This document shows, in pieces, positions 16,348-23,980 of a DNA stretch of 34,695 nucleotides (its first letter is position 1; each line of letters starts with the position of its first letter). Under the pieces are notes generated by a model. The model had not been told where the DNA came from, ran no database searches, and saw only the letters and a list, made by a program, of their open reading frames with translations. The translations under genes were made by a program, and so were the position numbers. The DNA comes from Streptomyces cacaoi (GTDB taxonomy: Bacteria; Actinomycetota; Actinomycetes; Streptomycetales; Streptomycetaceae). The DNA lies in the NCBI RefSeq assembly GCF_006539165.1, contig NZ_BJMM01000059.1, positions 1 to 34,695 on the forward strand, given 5' to 3'.

Positions 16348-16505
16348 GGTCAACTCCGGCTCACCCACGACCGCGACAGCCGTCAGCTCCGGCTGACGAG
16401 CGACCTCAGGCTGCCCACCCCCGGGGGACAACCCCCGGACCCCCGGCCGGAGAGCCGCCACGGACCTGGGCAGCACGTCAGCTCCGGCTGACGAGCGACC
16501 TGAGG
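16348..16505. repeat. 29-bp direct repeats between putA and rocA
   Basis: The last nine codons of putA (16477-16505) are repeated almost exactly at 16382-16410, one mismatch in 29 bases. Each copy holds the small palindrome GTCAGC-TCCG-GCTGAC. A third, degenerate copy (about seven mismatches) starts at 16348. The copies flank the inverted-repeat segment at 16410-16474. Confidence 0.8.
16410..16474. repeat. Short inverted-repeat element in the putA-rocA gap
   Basis: GCTGCCCA (16410-16417) and TGGGCAGC (16467-16474) form 8-bp terminal inverted repeats. Inside, CCGGGGG-ACAA-CCCCCGG (16421-16438) is a perfect hairpin, followed by CCCCCGG-rich sequence. With the flanking 29-bp direct repeats it looks like a small palindromic element inserted at the putA stop. 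C-rich extragenic palindromes of this style are dispersed in Streptomyces genomes as far as I know; copy number here cannot be judged. Confidence 0.55.
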
Positions 16506-17404
16506 AAGAAGGCCATGTTCGCGGGGCGCTCGGCGAGCCGTCGCATGAAGTAGCCGTACCAGTCCGTGCCGTAGGGGACATAGACCCGCATGCGGTTCCC
16601 CTCGGCCACCAGCCGCTCCTGCTCCGCTTCGCGGATGCCGTAGAGCATCTGGAATTCGTACTCCTCCTGCTTCCGACCGTAACGCCCGGCGAGATCCTGT
16701 GCGATGGCCACCATCCGCGGATCGTGCGAGCCCACCATCGGGTAGCCCTTGCCCGCCATGAGGATCTTGAGGCAGCGGACATACGCCTTGTCGACCTCGC
16801 GCTTGTCCTGGTACGCGACCTCGGCCGGCTCCTTGTACGCGCCCTTGACCAGACGCACCCGGGAGCCCTCGCCGGCCAGTGCGTGGCAGTCGTCCTCGGT
16901 GCGGAACAGGTAGGACTGGAGCACGGCGCCCGTGCCGGGGAACCGCTTGCGCAGTTCGGCGAGGACGGCGAGCGTCGAGTCGACCGTGGTGTGGTCCTCC
17001 ATGTCGAGGGTCACCGTCGTCCCGGCCTCGGCCGCCGCCTCGACGACGGGCAGGACGTTCTCGTACGCCAGATCGTGACCGCCCGCGAGCGCCTGCCCGA
17101 AGGCGGAGAGCTTCACGGACATCTCGGCGCGGTCGGCCAGGCCCGCCGCGGCCAGCGCCTCGGTGAGCGCCAGATAGGCGTCCCGGTTGCGGAGCGCCTC
17201 GGACCGGTCGGTGATGTCCTCGCCCAGGTGGTCGATGGTGACCTCCATACCGCGGCCGGACAGCGACCGGATGGAGCGCAGACACTGATCGAGCTGCTCG
17301 CCCGCCACGAAACGGTCCACCATCGGCCGGGTGACCGGCGCGGCCGAGACGAGGCGGCGGATGCTGTCGCTGCGCGCGGCGGCGAGAAGCACGGGACCCA
17401 GCAC
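16478..17404 (-). CDS. putA: Proline dehydrogenase (monofunctional)
   Basis: FAD enzyme that oxidises proline to pyrroline-5-carboxylate and passes electrons to the respiratory chain. A (beta/alpha)8 ProDH domain fills the protein: TIDHLGEDI, MSVKLSAFG, LDMEDHTTVD, RVRLVKGAYKEP, EEYEFQMLYGIR and the C-terminal YGYFMRRLAERPAN that binds substrate carboxylate. I choose GTG 17404 (308 aa, MLGPVLLAAARSD) because GGAGG lies five bases upstream; the ATG at 17461 has no ribosome site. The final codons lie in a 29-bp repeat that is duplicated downstream, so the C-terminus SLVSRS may have been altered by that event. Divergent from a PucR-type regulator that is its likely activator. Confidence 0.94.
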   Translation of the reverse strand: MLGPVLLAAARSDSIRRLVSAAPVTRPMVDRFVAGEQLDQCLRSIRSLSGRGMEVTIDHLGEDITDRSEALRNRDAYLALTEALAAAGLADRAEMSVKLSAFGQALAGGHDLAYENVLPVVEAAAEAGTTVTLDMEDHTTVDSTLAVLAELRKRFPGTGAVLQSYLFRTEDDCHALAGEGSRVRLVKGAYKEPAEVAYQDKREVDKAYVRCLKILMAGKGYPMVGSHDPRMVAIAQDLAGRYGRKQEEYEFQMLYGIREAEQERLVAEGNRMRVYVPYGTDWYGYFMRRLAERPANMAFFLRSLVSRS

Positions 17405-17712
17405 GGGCACCTCCACGAATTGTTCTTGTGCAGGCTCGACGGCGCGGAAGCGCGGAGCCATCCAGAATGTATGGACCGTTTCGCCCTACAGCTATCGACA
17501 GCTGTCACGCATCAGTGCCCTGCATCTCAGACACGTGTATGAGAATGGAGAGCGACCGCCCGAAGAGCGGCAGATGAACCCGGCCTTCCCGGACCAACCA
17601 CTCTTCGCCGGTACATCACCACCATGCCGCGCGGAACGGGACGAACCGAGCCCGTCCGGCGCGGGGTACCCGCGGTGCGCGGGGCATGCACGAGGCACGA
17701 CGGAGGTACGGG
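17405..17712. other. Divergent putA / pucR promoter region
   Basis: 308 bp without a gene. Two perfect palindromes, GACAGCTGTC (17497-17506) and ACACGTGT (17531-17538), lie mid-region and are candidate sites for the PucR regulator. On the minus strand TACATT (17472-17467) is a possible putA -10; on the plus strand TATGAG (17538-17543) could serve pucR. Hexamer matches are weak. Confidence 0.4.
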
Positions 17713-18975
17713 GTGCGCGAGGACTACCAGGCGCTGATCGACGAGGTCTCCCAGCTCCTGGGCACCCCCGCCACACTGGAGAGCCGGGACTTCTCGTTGA
17801 TCGCCTTCGGGGCGCACGAGGACGACGAACCCGCCGGCGACACCGCGGCGCACACCGGGCCCGCGCTGGACGCGGTACGCACCCGCACCATCCTCCAGCG
17901 CCGCTCCAGCGCCGCCGTCCGCACCTTCTTCGAGAGCTTCGGCATCACTCGCGCCACCGGACCGGTCCGGGTGCCGCCGGACCCGGCGGCCGGCGTCGTG
18001 CACGGGCGGATCTGTCTGCCCGTACGCGACCGCGGCGTCGTCCACGGCTACATCTGGCTGCTGGACGACGGCGCCCTCGACCTCGCCGACCCCCGGCTGG
18101 CCGCCGCCATGGCCGTCGCCGACCGCACCGGCGCCCTGCTCGCCGCCCAGACCCGTACCGAGGCGCACACCGGCGAACTGCTGCGCGCCGCCCTGGCCGA
18201 GCGCGGGGGCTCGGCGCGGGACGAGGCGCTCGCCGGGCTGCGTGCCGCGCTCGGCTCCGCCGCCACCGGGCCGGTGGCGCTGGTGGCCCTGCTGCCCTGG
18301 CTGCCCTGGAGCGACGAGGGCCCGGAGCCCGGCCGCGGACCGGTGCCGCACGCGCTGCCCCGGATCGCCGCGCAGTGCGTCCGGGACGGTGCGCTCGCCG
18401 CGCTGGTCCGGCTGCGCGGCCCGCACGCGCTGGAGCCCGCCCGCACCGCCGCCGAGCGGCTGCTGCGCTCCCCCGGCGCGCAGGGCGCCCCGGGCGGGCC
18501 GGCCGCCGGCATCAGCGCACCGCGCGCCGGGCTGGACACCCTGCATCTCGCCTGGCACGAGGCGCTGGCCGCCGCCCGGACCGCCCGGGCCGAGCGCTCC
18601 GCCGCCGTCCCCGGCCGCAGCACCGGCCCGGCCGTGGCGGAATGGGAGGCGATCGGCCCCTACCGGATGCTGACCCGGCTCGCGCCGGCGGAGGGCTCCG
18701 GTGCGCCCGCCGATCCCGCGGTGCGCGAGCTGCTGCTGCCCGCGCACCGCGAACTGGCGCGCACCGCAGAGGTGTTCCTGGACAGCGCCGGCCAGGCGGG
18801 GCGCACGGCCGCGGCCCTCGGTATCCACCGGCAGACCCTCTACTACCGGCTCTCCCGCGTCGAACGCCTCACCGGTCTGGACCTCGACGAGGGCGAGGAC
18901 CGGCTGCTGCTGCACATGGCGCTGAAGTCCGCACGGCTCACCCCCGCCCAGGAGCCGCCGTCGCGTCGGCCGTGA
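17713..18975 (+). CDS. PucR-family regulator of proline utilisation
   Basis: Transcription factor of about 420 residues. The C-terminal HTH_30 domain is clear (AGRTAAALGIHRQTLYYRL, then SRVERLTGLDLDEGEDRL), preceded by a GGDEF-like CdaR/PucR middle domain and an N-terminal sensor region without recognised motif. GTG 17713 has GGAGG at 17702-17706; the ATG at 17686 lacks one. Divergent placement next to putA-rocA and the family's known role in proline catabolism of actinobacteria (PruR/PutR type) make it the probable proline-responsive activator. Its 3' end overlaps the convergent epoxide hydrolase gene by 38 bp. Confidence 0.88.
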   Translation: MREDYQALIDEVSQLLGTPATLESRDFSLIAFGAHEDDEPAGDTAAHTGPALDAVRTRTILQRRSSAAVRTFFESFGITRATGPVRVPPDPAAGVVHGRICLPVRDRGVVHGYIWLLDDGALDLADPRLAAAMAVADRTGALLAAQTRTEAHTGELLRAALAERGGSARDEALAGLRAALGSAATGPVALVALLPWLPWSDEGPEPGRGPVPHALPRIAAQCVRDGALAALVRLRGPHALEPARTAAERLLRSPGAQGAPGGPAAGISAPRAGLDTLHLAWHEALAAARTARAERSAAVPGRSTGPAVAEWEAIGPYRMLTRLAPAEGSGAPADPAVRELLLPAHRELARTAEVFLDSAGQAGRTAAALGIHRQTLYYRLSRVERLTGLDLDEGEDRLLLHMALKSARLTPAQEPPSRRP

Positions 18976-20161
18976 AGGCGGTCGGCCGCTCGTGCCGCGC
19001 GGCCAGCACGGCCGCGAGGCCCTCCCGCAGATCCGCGAGGAAGTACCCGGGGACCTCCAACGAGGGGAAGTGCCCTCCGGCTTCGGGGGTCCTCCAGTGG
19101 ACGATCCGCCGGTAGCGCTGCTGCGCCCAGGGGCGCGGACACTTCTCGACGTCGCGGGGGTACATGGTGAGCGCCGACGGGACGTCGACGCGGAGTCCGG
19201 GGTCGAGCGAGTTGTGGCTCTCGTGGTAGAGGCGGGCCGCCGACGCGCCGGTCCGCGTCAGCCAGTACAGGGTGACGTCGTCCAGGATCCGGTCCCGGGA
19301 CATCGTCTCGAACGGGCTGTCCTCGGTGTCCGACCACTCGGCGAACTTGTCGAGGATCCAGGCGAGAAGCCCGACCGGTGAGTCGACGAGCGCGTAGCCG
19401 ACGGTCTGCGGCCGGGTCGCCTGCTGCTTCGCGTACGCCGCACGGTGGCGCCAGAAGTGGTGGGTGTCCTCGGCCCATCGGCGTTCGACCGCCGTCAGCC
19501 CGTCCATGGTCGATCCGGGCAGCCCCTCGGCGAAGGTGGTGTGGATGCCGAGGACGTGCTCGGGGAACCTGCCGCCGAGCACCGTGGTGATGTTGCCTCC
19601 CCAGTCGCCGCCGTGCGCGGCGAAGGTGCTGTAGCCGAGCCTGCCCATCAGTTCGACCCACGCGGCCGCCGTCTTCTCGGTGCCCCACCCGGTGGTGGCC
19701 GGTTTGTCGCTGTAGCCGAAGCCCGGCAGCGACGGGACCACGACGTGGAAGGCCGGCGCGTCCGCGTCCTGGGGATCCGCCAGCGCGTCCACCACGTCGA
19801 TGAACCGCACGATGCTGTCCGGCCAGCCGTGCGTGAGGATCAGCGGAGTGGCGTCGGCGCGCGCGGAGCGGCGGTGCAGGAAGTGGATGCCCAGGCCGTC
19901 GATGGTCGTGCGGAACTGCCCCGTCCGGTTGAGGCGTTCCTCGAACGCCCGCCAGTCGTACCCGGTGCGCCAGTAGTGCACGACGTCGACGAGGTCGGCG
20001 AGCGGAACGCCCTGTTCCCACCGGCGGGTTCCGGACGCGGCGCGCGGGAGGGTCTCGGCCTCCGGCAGCCGTGCCGCGGCCAGTCGGGCGTGCAGATCGT
20101 CGAGGTCGGCTCGGCTCGTGCGGATTTCCACTGCTTCGACGTCGCTGGTGGGACGGGGCAT
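18938..20161 (-). CDS. Epoxide hydrolase (EHN domain, alpha/beta fold)
   Basis: Predicted to open epoxides to diols. The N-terminal EHN region (residues 1-95, RLPEAETLPRA, WRTGYDWRAFEERLN) is typical of microsomal-type epoxide hydrolases. The alpha/beta-hydrolase core follows: oxyanion-hole HGWPDS (111-116), nucleophile D186 in HGGDWGGN, and the catalytic His in EAGGHFPSLEVP. 407 residues fits the family. ATG 20161 has a perfect AGGAGG four to five bases upstream. It is divergent from a CGNR zinc-finger gene with two shared operator-like palindromes (20201-20260), so that regulator probably controls it. Natural substrate unknown; no pathway partner lies beside it. Confidence 0.9.
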   Translation of the reverse strand: MPRPTSDVEAVEIRTSRADLDDLHARLAAARLPEAETLPRAASGTRRWEQGVPLADLVDVVHYWRTGYDWRAFEERLNRTGQFRTTIDGLGIHFLHRRSARADATPLILTHGWPDSIVRFIDVVDALADPQDADAPAFHVVVPSLPGFGYSDKPATTGWGTEKTAAAWVELMGRLGYSTFAAHGGDWGGNITTVLGGRFPEHVLGIHTTFAEGLPGSTMDGLTAVERRWAEDTHHFWRHRAAYAKQQATRPQTVGYALVDSPVGLLAWILDKFAEWSDTEDSPFETMSRDRILDDVTLYWLTRTGASAARLYHESHNSLDPGLRVDVPSALTMYPRDVEKCPRPWAQQRYRRIVHWRTPEAGGHFPSLEVPGYFLADLREGLAAVLAARHERPTAFTADATAAPGRG

Positions 20162-20200
20162 GAGACCTCCTGGCCACGGGGGAGACTGCTACGACCTTGC

Positions 20201-20219
20201 GAACCGGCTATGACGGTTC
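20201..20219. promoter_or_regulatory. Operator copy 1, epoxide hydrolase / CGNR
   Basis: GAACCG-GCTATGA-CGGTTC, a perfect 6-bp inverted repeat with a 7-base centre. It shares the pattern AACCRGCTATGRYGGTT with copy 2 and lies 40 bases ahead of the epoxide hydrolase ATG, where it would block its promoter. Confidence 0.65.
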
Positions 20220-20243
20220 TAGCAGTTTCCCCGAGCCCCCGAC

Positions 20244-20260
20244 AACCAGCTATGGTGGTT
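20244..20260. promoter_or_regulatory. Operator copy 2 with -10 of the CGNR gene
   Basis: AACCA-GCTATGG-TGGTT, a perfect 5-bp inverted repeat with the same 7-base centre. It contains TATGGT (20251-20256), a -10-like hexamer six bases ahead of ATG 20263, so the CGNR mRNA may be leaderless. The centres of copies 1 and 2 are 42 bp apart, four helical turns, suggesting cooperative binding on one DNA face. Confidence 0.65.
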
Positions 20261-20262
20261 CC

Positions 20263-20835
20263 ATGCCTGCCGCGTTCCCCGACTTCCGCCTCGGCAAGGT
20301 GCTGGCGACCAGCTTCACGGGCACGCTCTCGGAGCGTCACGGCGACGCCGTCGAGCGCATCCCCACGCCGCAACGGCTCGTCGACTGGCTGGCGGTGAAC
20401 GGCCTCGCCGTGGACTCCTGCACGGCGGCCCAGCTCGAACTCGCCCGGGAACTGCGGGAGTCGATCCACGCCGCGGCGACGGCGGCCGCGCTCGGGGACA
20501 CGCTGCCCGCGGCCGCCGTCCACGTCATCAATGAGCGCAGCGCCCAGGGGCGGGCCGCAGCGGTCCTGACGCCCGAGGGCGAGCGGCGCTGGGGGCTCGG
20601 CCCGGAAGCCCGCGTGGAGGACGCGCTCGGGGTGATCGCCGCCGACGCCATCGACATCGTCGCGGGCGAACGGGACGGCAGGCTGGCCCTGTGCGCCTCA
20701 CCGACCTGCCGGGCCGCGTTCTTCGACACCAGCCGGAGCCGCACCCGCAGATGGTGCGACATGAACACCTGCGGGAACCGCGAGAAGAAGGCGCGGTTCC
20801 ACGGCCGGCGGAAGGAGCCCGGGGCGGCGGGGTGA
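20263..20835 (+). CDS. CGNR zinc-finger transcriptional regulator (ABATE domain)
   Basis: Predicted DNA-binding regulator of 190 residues. The N-terminal ABATE domain (about 1-130, PTPQRLVDWLAVNGL, LARELRESIHAAA) probably senses a ligand. The C-terminal CGNR zinc finger has C144, C149, C165 and C170 in the order CASPTC ... RRWCDMNTCGNREK. ATG 20263 gives the usual start of the family; the frame is open from 20197 but that part is the operator region. There is no ribosome site, and a -10 hexamer ends six bases ahead of the ATG, both consistent with a leaderless message. It likely controls itself and the divergent epoxide hydrolase. Confidence 0.88.
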   Translation: MPAAFPDFRLGKVLATSFTGTLSERHGDAVERIPTPQRLVDWLAVNGLAVDSCTAAQLELARELRESIHAAATAAALGDTLPAAAVHVINERSAQGRAAAVLTPEGERRWGLGPEARVEDALGVIAADAIDIVAGERDGRLALCASPTCRAAFFDTSRSRTRRWCDMNTCGNREKKARFHGRRKEPGAAG

Positions 20836-20873
20836 GCGCGCCGCACGGGGAGGAACGGGCGGGGAGGAACAGA

Positions 20874-20925
20874 CACGAACGCCGCGGTGTGCGGACCGGC
20901 CGGTCCGCACACCGCGGCGTTCGTG
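20874..20925. terminator. 52-bp perfect palindrome, bidirectional terminator
   Basis: Every base of 20874-20899 pairs with 20925-20900 with no mismatch and no spacer at the centre (GACCGG-CCGGTC). It lies between the convergent CGNR and serA genes and would fold into a very stable hairpin in either transcript. Confidence 0.85.
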
Positions 20926-20927
20926 GT

Positions 20928-20945
20928 CCCGTCCGAACGGACGGG
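20928..20945 (-). terminator. Second hairpin beside the palindrome
   Basis: CCCGTCCG (20928-20935) pairs perfectly with CGGACGGG (20938-20945) around AA. It sits between the serA stop and the 52-bp palindrome, giving two hairpins in a row for serA transcripts. Confidence 0.6.
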
Positions 20946-20950
20946 TGTGC

Positions 20951-22540
20951 TCACTCGGAGAGGTTCACCGCGCGGGCCTGGGTGGCGCCGATCTCGCCGG
21001 CGATCTCGGTCAGCACGGCGCCGCCGATGGTGTCGTCCACGGTGAGCGCGACGAGCGCCTCGCCGCCCTCCTCGGCGCGGGACACCTGCATGCCGGCGAT
21101 GTTGATCCCGGCCTCGCCCAGGACCCGGCCGACGGTGCCGACGACGCCGGGCCGGTCGCTGTAGCGCAGGAACGCCATGTGGTCGGTCAGCGCCAGATCG
21201 ACGTCGTGGTCGTTGATCGCGACGATCTTCTGGAGGTGCTTGGGGCCGGAGAGGGTGCCCGAGGCGGACACCTCCTCGCCGTTGGCGAGCGTGCCGCGCA
21301 CCGTGACGACGTTGCGGTGCTCGGCGGACTCGCTGGAGGTCGTCAGCCGCACCTCCACACCGCGCTCCTGGGCGAACAGCGGCGCGTTGACGTAGGAGAC
21401 CGTGTCGTCGACCACGTCCTCGAACACGCCCTTGAGCGCGGAGAGTTCCAGCACCTTGACATCGTGCTGGGTCAGCTCGCCGTACACCTCGACGTCCAGC
21501 CGGACGGCCACCTCGCCCGCCAGCGCCGTGAAGATCCGGCCGAGCCGCTCGGCCAGCGGCAGCGCCGGGCGGACGTCCTCGGCGATCACACCGCCCTGCA
21601 CGTTCACCGCGTCCGGCACCAGCTCACCGGCGAGCGCCAGCCGCACCGACTTGGCGACCGCGATACCGGCCTTCTCCTGCGCCTCGCCCGTCGAGGCGCC
21701 CAGGTGCGGGGTGCACACCACCTGGTCGAAGGCGAACAGCGGGGAGTCCGTGCACGGTTCGGAGGCGTACACGTCCAGACCGGCGCCCGCGACCCGGCCC
21801 TCCTTGAGCGCCGCCGCCAGCGCCTCCTCGTCGACGATGCCGCCCCGCGCGGCGTTCACGATGCGCACATTCGGCTTGACCTTGTGCAGCGCCTCGTCAC
21901 CGATCAGGCCGAGCGTCTCGGGCGTCTTGGGCAGGTGGACGGTGATGAAGTCGGAGACCTCCAGCAGCTCGTCCAGCGACAGCAGCTTCACCCCCATCTG
22001 GGCGGCGCGGGCCGGCTGCACGAACGGGTCGTAGGCGACGACCCTCATACCGAAGGCCGTCATCCGCTGGGCCACCAGGACACCGATCCGTCCGAGGCCG
22101 ACGACGCCGAGCGTCTTCTCGCTCAGCTCGACACCCGTGTACTTGCTGCGCTTCCACTCGCCGTTCTTCAGCGCGGCGTTGGCCTGCGGGATGTTGCGGG
22201 CCGTGGCGACGATCAGGCCGCACGCCAGCTCGGCGGCGGTGACGATGTTGGAGGTGGGAGCGTTCACCACCATCACACCGGCCTTCGTGGCGGCCGGCAC
22301 GTCCACGTTGTCGAGCCCGACCCCGGCGCGGGCGACGACCTTCAGGCGTCCGGCGGCGGAGACGGCCTCGGCGTCGATCTTCGTGGCCGAGCGGACGAGC
22401 ACGGCGTCGGCCTCCGGGAGCGCGGCGAGCAGCTCGCTCCGGTCGGCGCCGTTGCACTGCCGGATCTCGAAGTCCGGACCGAGTGCGTCGACAGTGGCGG
22501 GCGAGAGCTCTTCGGCGATGAGTACTACGGGCTTGCTCAC
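20951..22540 (-). CDS. serA: D-3-phosphoglycerate dehydrogenase
   Basis: First enzyme of serine synthesis, oxidising 3-phosphoglycerate with NAD. The long actinobacterial form of 529 residues. The catalytic and NAD domains (1-310) carry GVGLDNVDVPAAT, VVGLGRIGVLVAQR, NAARGGIVDEEAL and the His in CTPHLGASTGEAQEKAG. An intervening ASB domain (about 320-450) and a C-terminal ACT domain (about 455-529, FLRYSDRPGVVGTVGRVLGEAGIN) follow and suggest serine feedback control. GTG 22540 has GGAG six bases upstream. It follows ilvC in the same direction but a strong hairpin (22841-22878) and 360 bases lie between, so it is probably its own unit. Confidence 0.95.
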   Translation of the reverse strand: MSKPVVLIAEELSPATVDALGPDFEIRQCNGADRSELLAALPEADAVLVRSATKIDAEAVSAAGRLKVVARAGVGLDNVDVPAATKAGVMVVNAPTSNIVTAAELACGLIVATARNIPQANAALKNGEWKRSKYTGVELSEKTLGVVGLGRIGVLVAQRMTAFGMRVVAYDPFVQPARAAQMGVKLLSLDELLEVSDFITVHLPKTPETLGLIGDEALHKVKPNVRIVNAARGGIVDEEALAAALKEGRVAGAGLDVYASEPCTDSPLFAFDQVVCTPHLGASTGEAQEKAGIAVAKSVRLALAGELVPDAVNVQGGVIAEDVRPALPLAERLGRIFTALAGEVAVRLDVEVYGELTQHDVKVLELSALKGVFEDVVDDTVSYVNAPLFAQERGVEVRLTTSSESAEHRNVVTVRGTLANGEEVSASGTLSGPKHLQKIVAINDHDVDLALTDHMAFLRYSDRPGVVGTVGRVLGEAGINIAGMQVSRAEEGGEALVALTVDDTIGGAVLTEIAGEIGATQARAVNLSE

Positions 22541-22900
22541 GTGGTCTCCAAGTCCTGGCGGATCGTCCCCGCCGCAGCGGAGCAGGTGGCCGGCCGCACT
22601 CCGGCGGCCGTAGACGTAAGGAGGGGGTCATCCCCGCGGGCGCAGGGCAGACGCACGACGCTGTGAGCCTGGGCGCGCTTGCTGCTGAGAAGTCTATCGG
22701 CGGAGGGAAGAGGGCCTCAGCGGATCGCGCCGATACCCGCGGCACGGAGGCGGTCCGTCCCGCACGCCCCGCGCGGGCGCGGCGCCGGGCCCGCCTGCGG
22801 GGCACGCCCCCTGCGCGTGCCGCTGGGGCCGCGCGCCCCGCGGCCCCCGCCGCGGACCGTGGTCCGCCGCGGGGGCCGGGGGCTGCCGGGCCGGGGAGGC
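22541..22900 (-). other. Region between ilvC and serA
   Basis: 360 bp holding the ilvC terminator (22841-22878), very GC-rich sequence, and on the minus strand TAGACT (22696-22691), a possible -10 for serA about 150 bases ahead of its start, without a good -35. No gene is seen. Confidence 0.45.
22841..22878 (-). terminator. ilvC / ilvBNC terminator
   Basis: An 18-bp stem (22841-22858 with 22861-22878) with one C-C mismatch and a two-base loop, about 22 bases past the ilvC stop. Confidence 0.8.
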
Positions 22901-23899
22901 TTACTGCTCCTCGTCCACCCAGGACATCAGGGAGCGGAGCTTCTTGCCCGTGGTCTCCAGGAGGTGGTCCTGGTCGGCCTTCTTGTACTCGTTGTACTTG
23001 GGCAGGCCGGCGTTGTACTCGGCCATCCAGTTCTTGGCGAAGGAGCCGTCCTGGATGTCGCCCAGGATCTTCTTCATCTCGGCCTTGGTCTGCTCGTTGA
23101 CCACGCGCGGGCCGGAGGTGTAGTCGCCCCACTCGGCGGTCTCGGAGATCGACCAGCGCATCTTCTCCAGGCCGCCCTCGTACATGAGGTCCACGATCAG
23201 CTTCAGCTCGTGGAGGCACTCGAAGTAGGCGATCTCCGGCTGGTACCCGGCCTCGACCAGCGTCTCGAAACCGGCCTTGACCAGCGCCGAGGTGCCACCG
23301 CACAGCACGGCCTGCTCACCGAACAGGTCGGTCTCGGTCTCCTCGGTGAACGTGGTCTTGATCACACCCGCGCGGGTGCCGCCGATGGCCTTGGCGTAGG
23401 ACAGGGCCAGCGCGAAGGCGTTGCCGCTGGCGTCCTGCTCGACGGCGGCGATGCACGGCACACCGCGGCCCTCCTCGTACTGCCGGCGGACCAGGTGGCC
23501 CGGGCCCTTCGGGGCGACCATGCAGACGTCGACGGTGGACGGCGGCTGGATGAAGTCGTAGCGGATGTTCAGGCCGTGCCCGAAGAAGAGCGCGTCGCCC
23601 TCCTTCAGGTGCGGGGCCACGGACTCCTCGTAGACCTTGCCCTGGATCGGGTCCGGGACCAGGATCATGATGACGTCCGCTTCCTCGGCCGCCTCGGCGG
23701 GAGCGACGACCCGCAGGCCCTGCTCCTCGGCCCTGGCCCGGGACTTCGACCCCTCGTGCAGGCCGACGCGGACATCGACGCCCGAGTCGCGCAGCGACAG
23801 CGCGTGGGCGTGGCCCTGGCTGCCGTAGCCGAGAACCGCGACCTTGCGGCCCTGGATGATGGACAGGTCGGCGTCGTCGTCGTAGAACAGCTCGGCCAC
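22901..23899 (-). CDS. ilvC: Ketol-acid reductoisomerase
   Basis: Second common step of valine and isoleucine synthesis: isomerises and reduces acetolactate or acetohydroxybutyrate with NADPH and Mg. Class I enzyme of 332 residues. The nucleotide site is VLGYGSQGHAHALSLRDSG near residue 20; the C-terminal knotted domain holds the Mg ligands in DLFGEQAVLCGG and YFECLHELKLIVDLMYEGG. GTG 23899 is set by AAGGAG nine bases upstream; the open frame runs upstream to 23938 but without homology. It follows ilvN by 81 bases in the ilvBNC operon. Confidence 0.97.
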   Translation of the reverse strand: MAELFYDDDADLSIIQGRKVAVLGYGSQGHAHALSLRDSGVDVRVGLHEGSKSRARAEEQGLRVVAPAEAAEEADVIMILVPDPIQGKVYEESVAPHLKEGDALFFGHGLNIRYDFIQPPSTVDVCMVAPKGPGHLVRRQYEEGRGVPCIAAVEQDASGNAFALALSYAKAIGGTRAGVIKTTFTEETETDLFGEQAVLCGGTSALVKAGFETLVEAGYQPEIAYFECLHELKLIVDLMYEGGLEKMRWSISETAEWGDYTSGPRVVNEQTKAEMKKILGDIQDGSFAKNWMAEYNAGLPKYNEYKKADQDHLLETTGKKLRSLMSWVDEEQ

Positions 23900-23980
23900 T
23901 GGGGAATTCTCCTTGTGTTCAGGGATGGTGCTGCCCAACCTATGACGCGGGCTGGGCGTTGAGGGGCGGGGGCGGACACG

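Noticed and set aside
16382..16505. CRISPR-like reading of the repeats near the putA stop
   Set aside because: Only two good copies and one poor copy, unequal spacing, no cas genes, and one copy is coding sequence.
22616..22900. Possible small gene between ilvC and serA
   Set aside because: Frames are Arg/Pro/Gly-rich, lack ribosome sites and run through the ilvC terminator hairpin.
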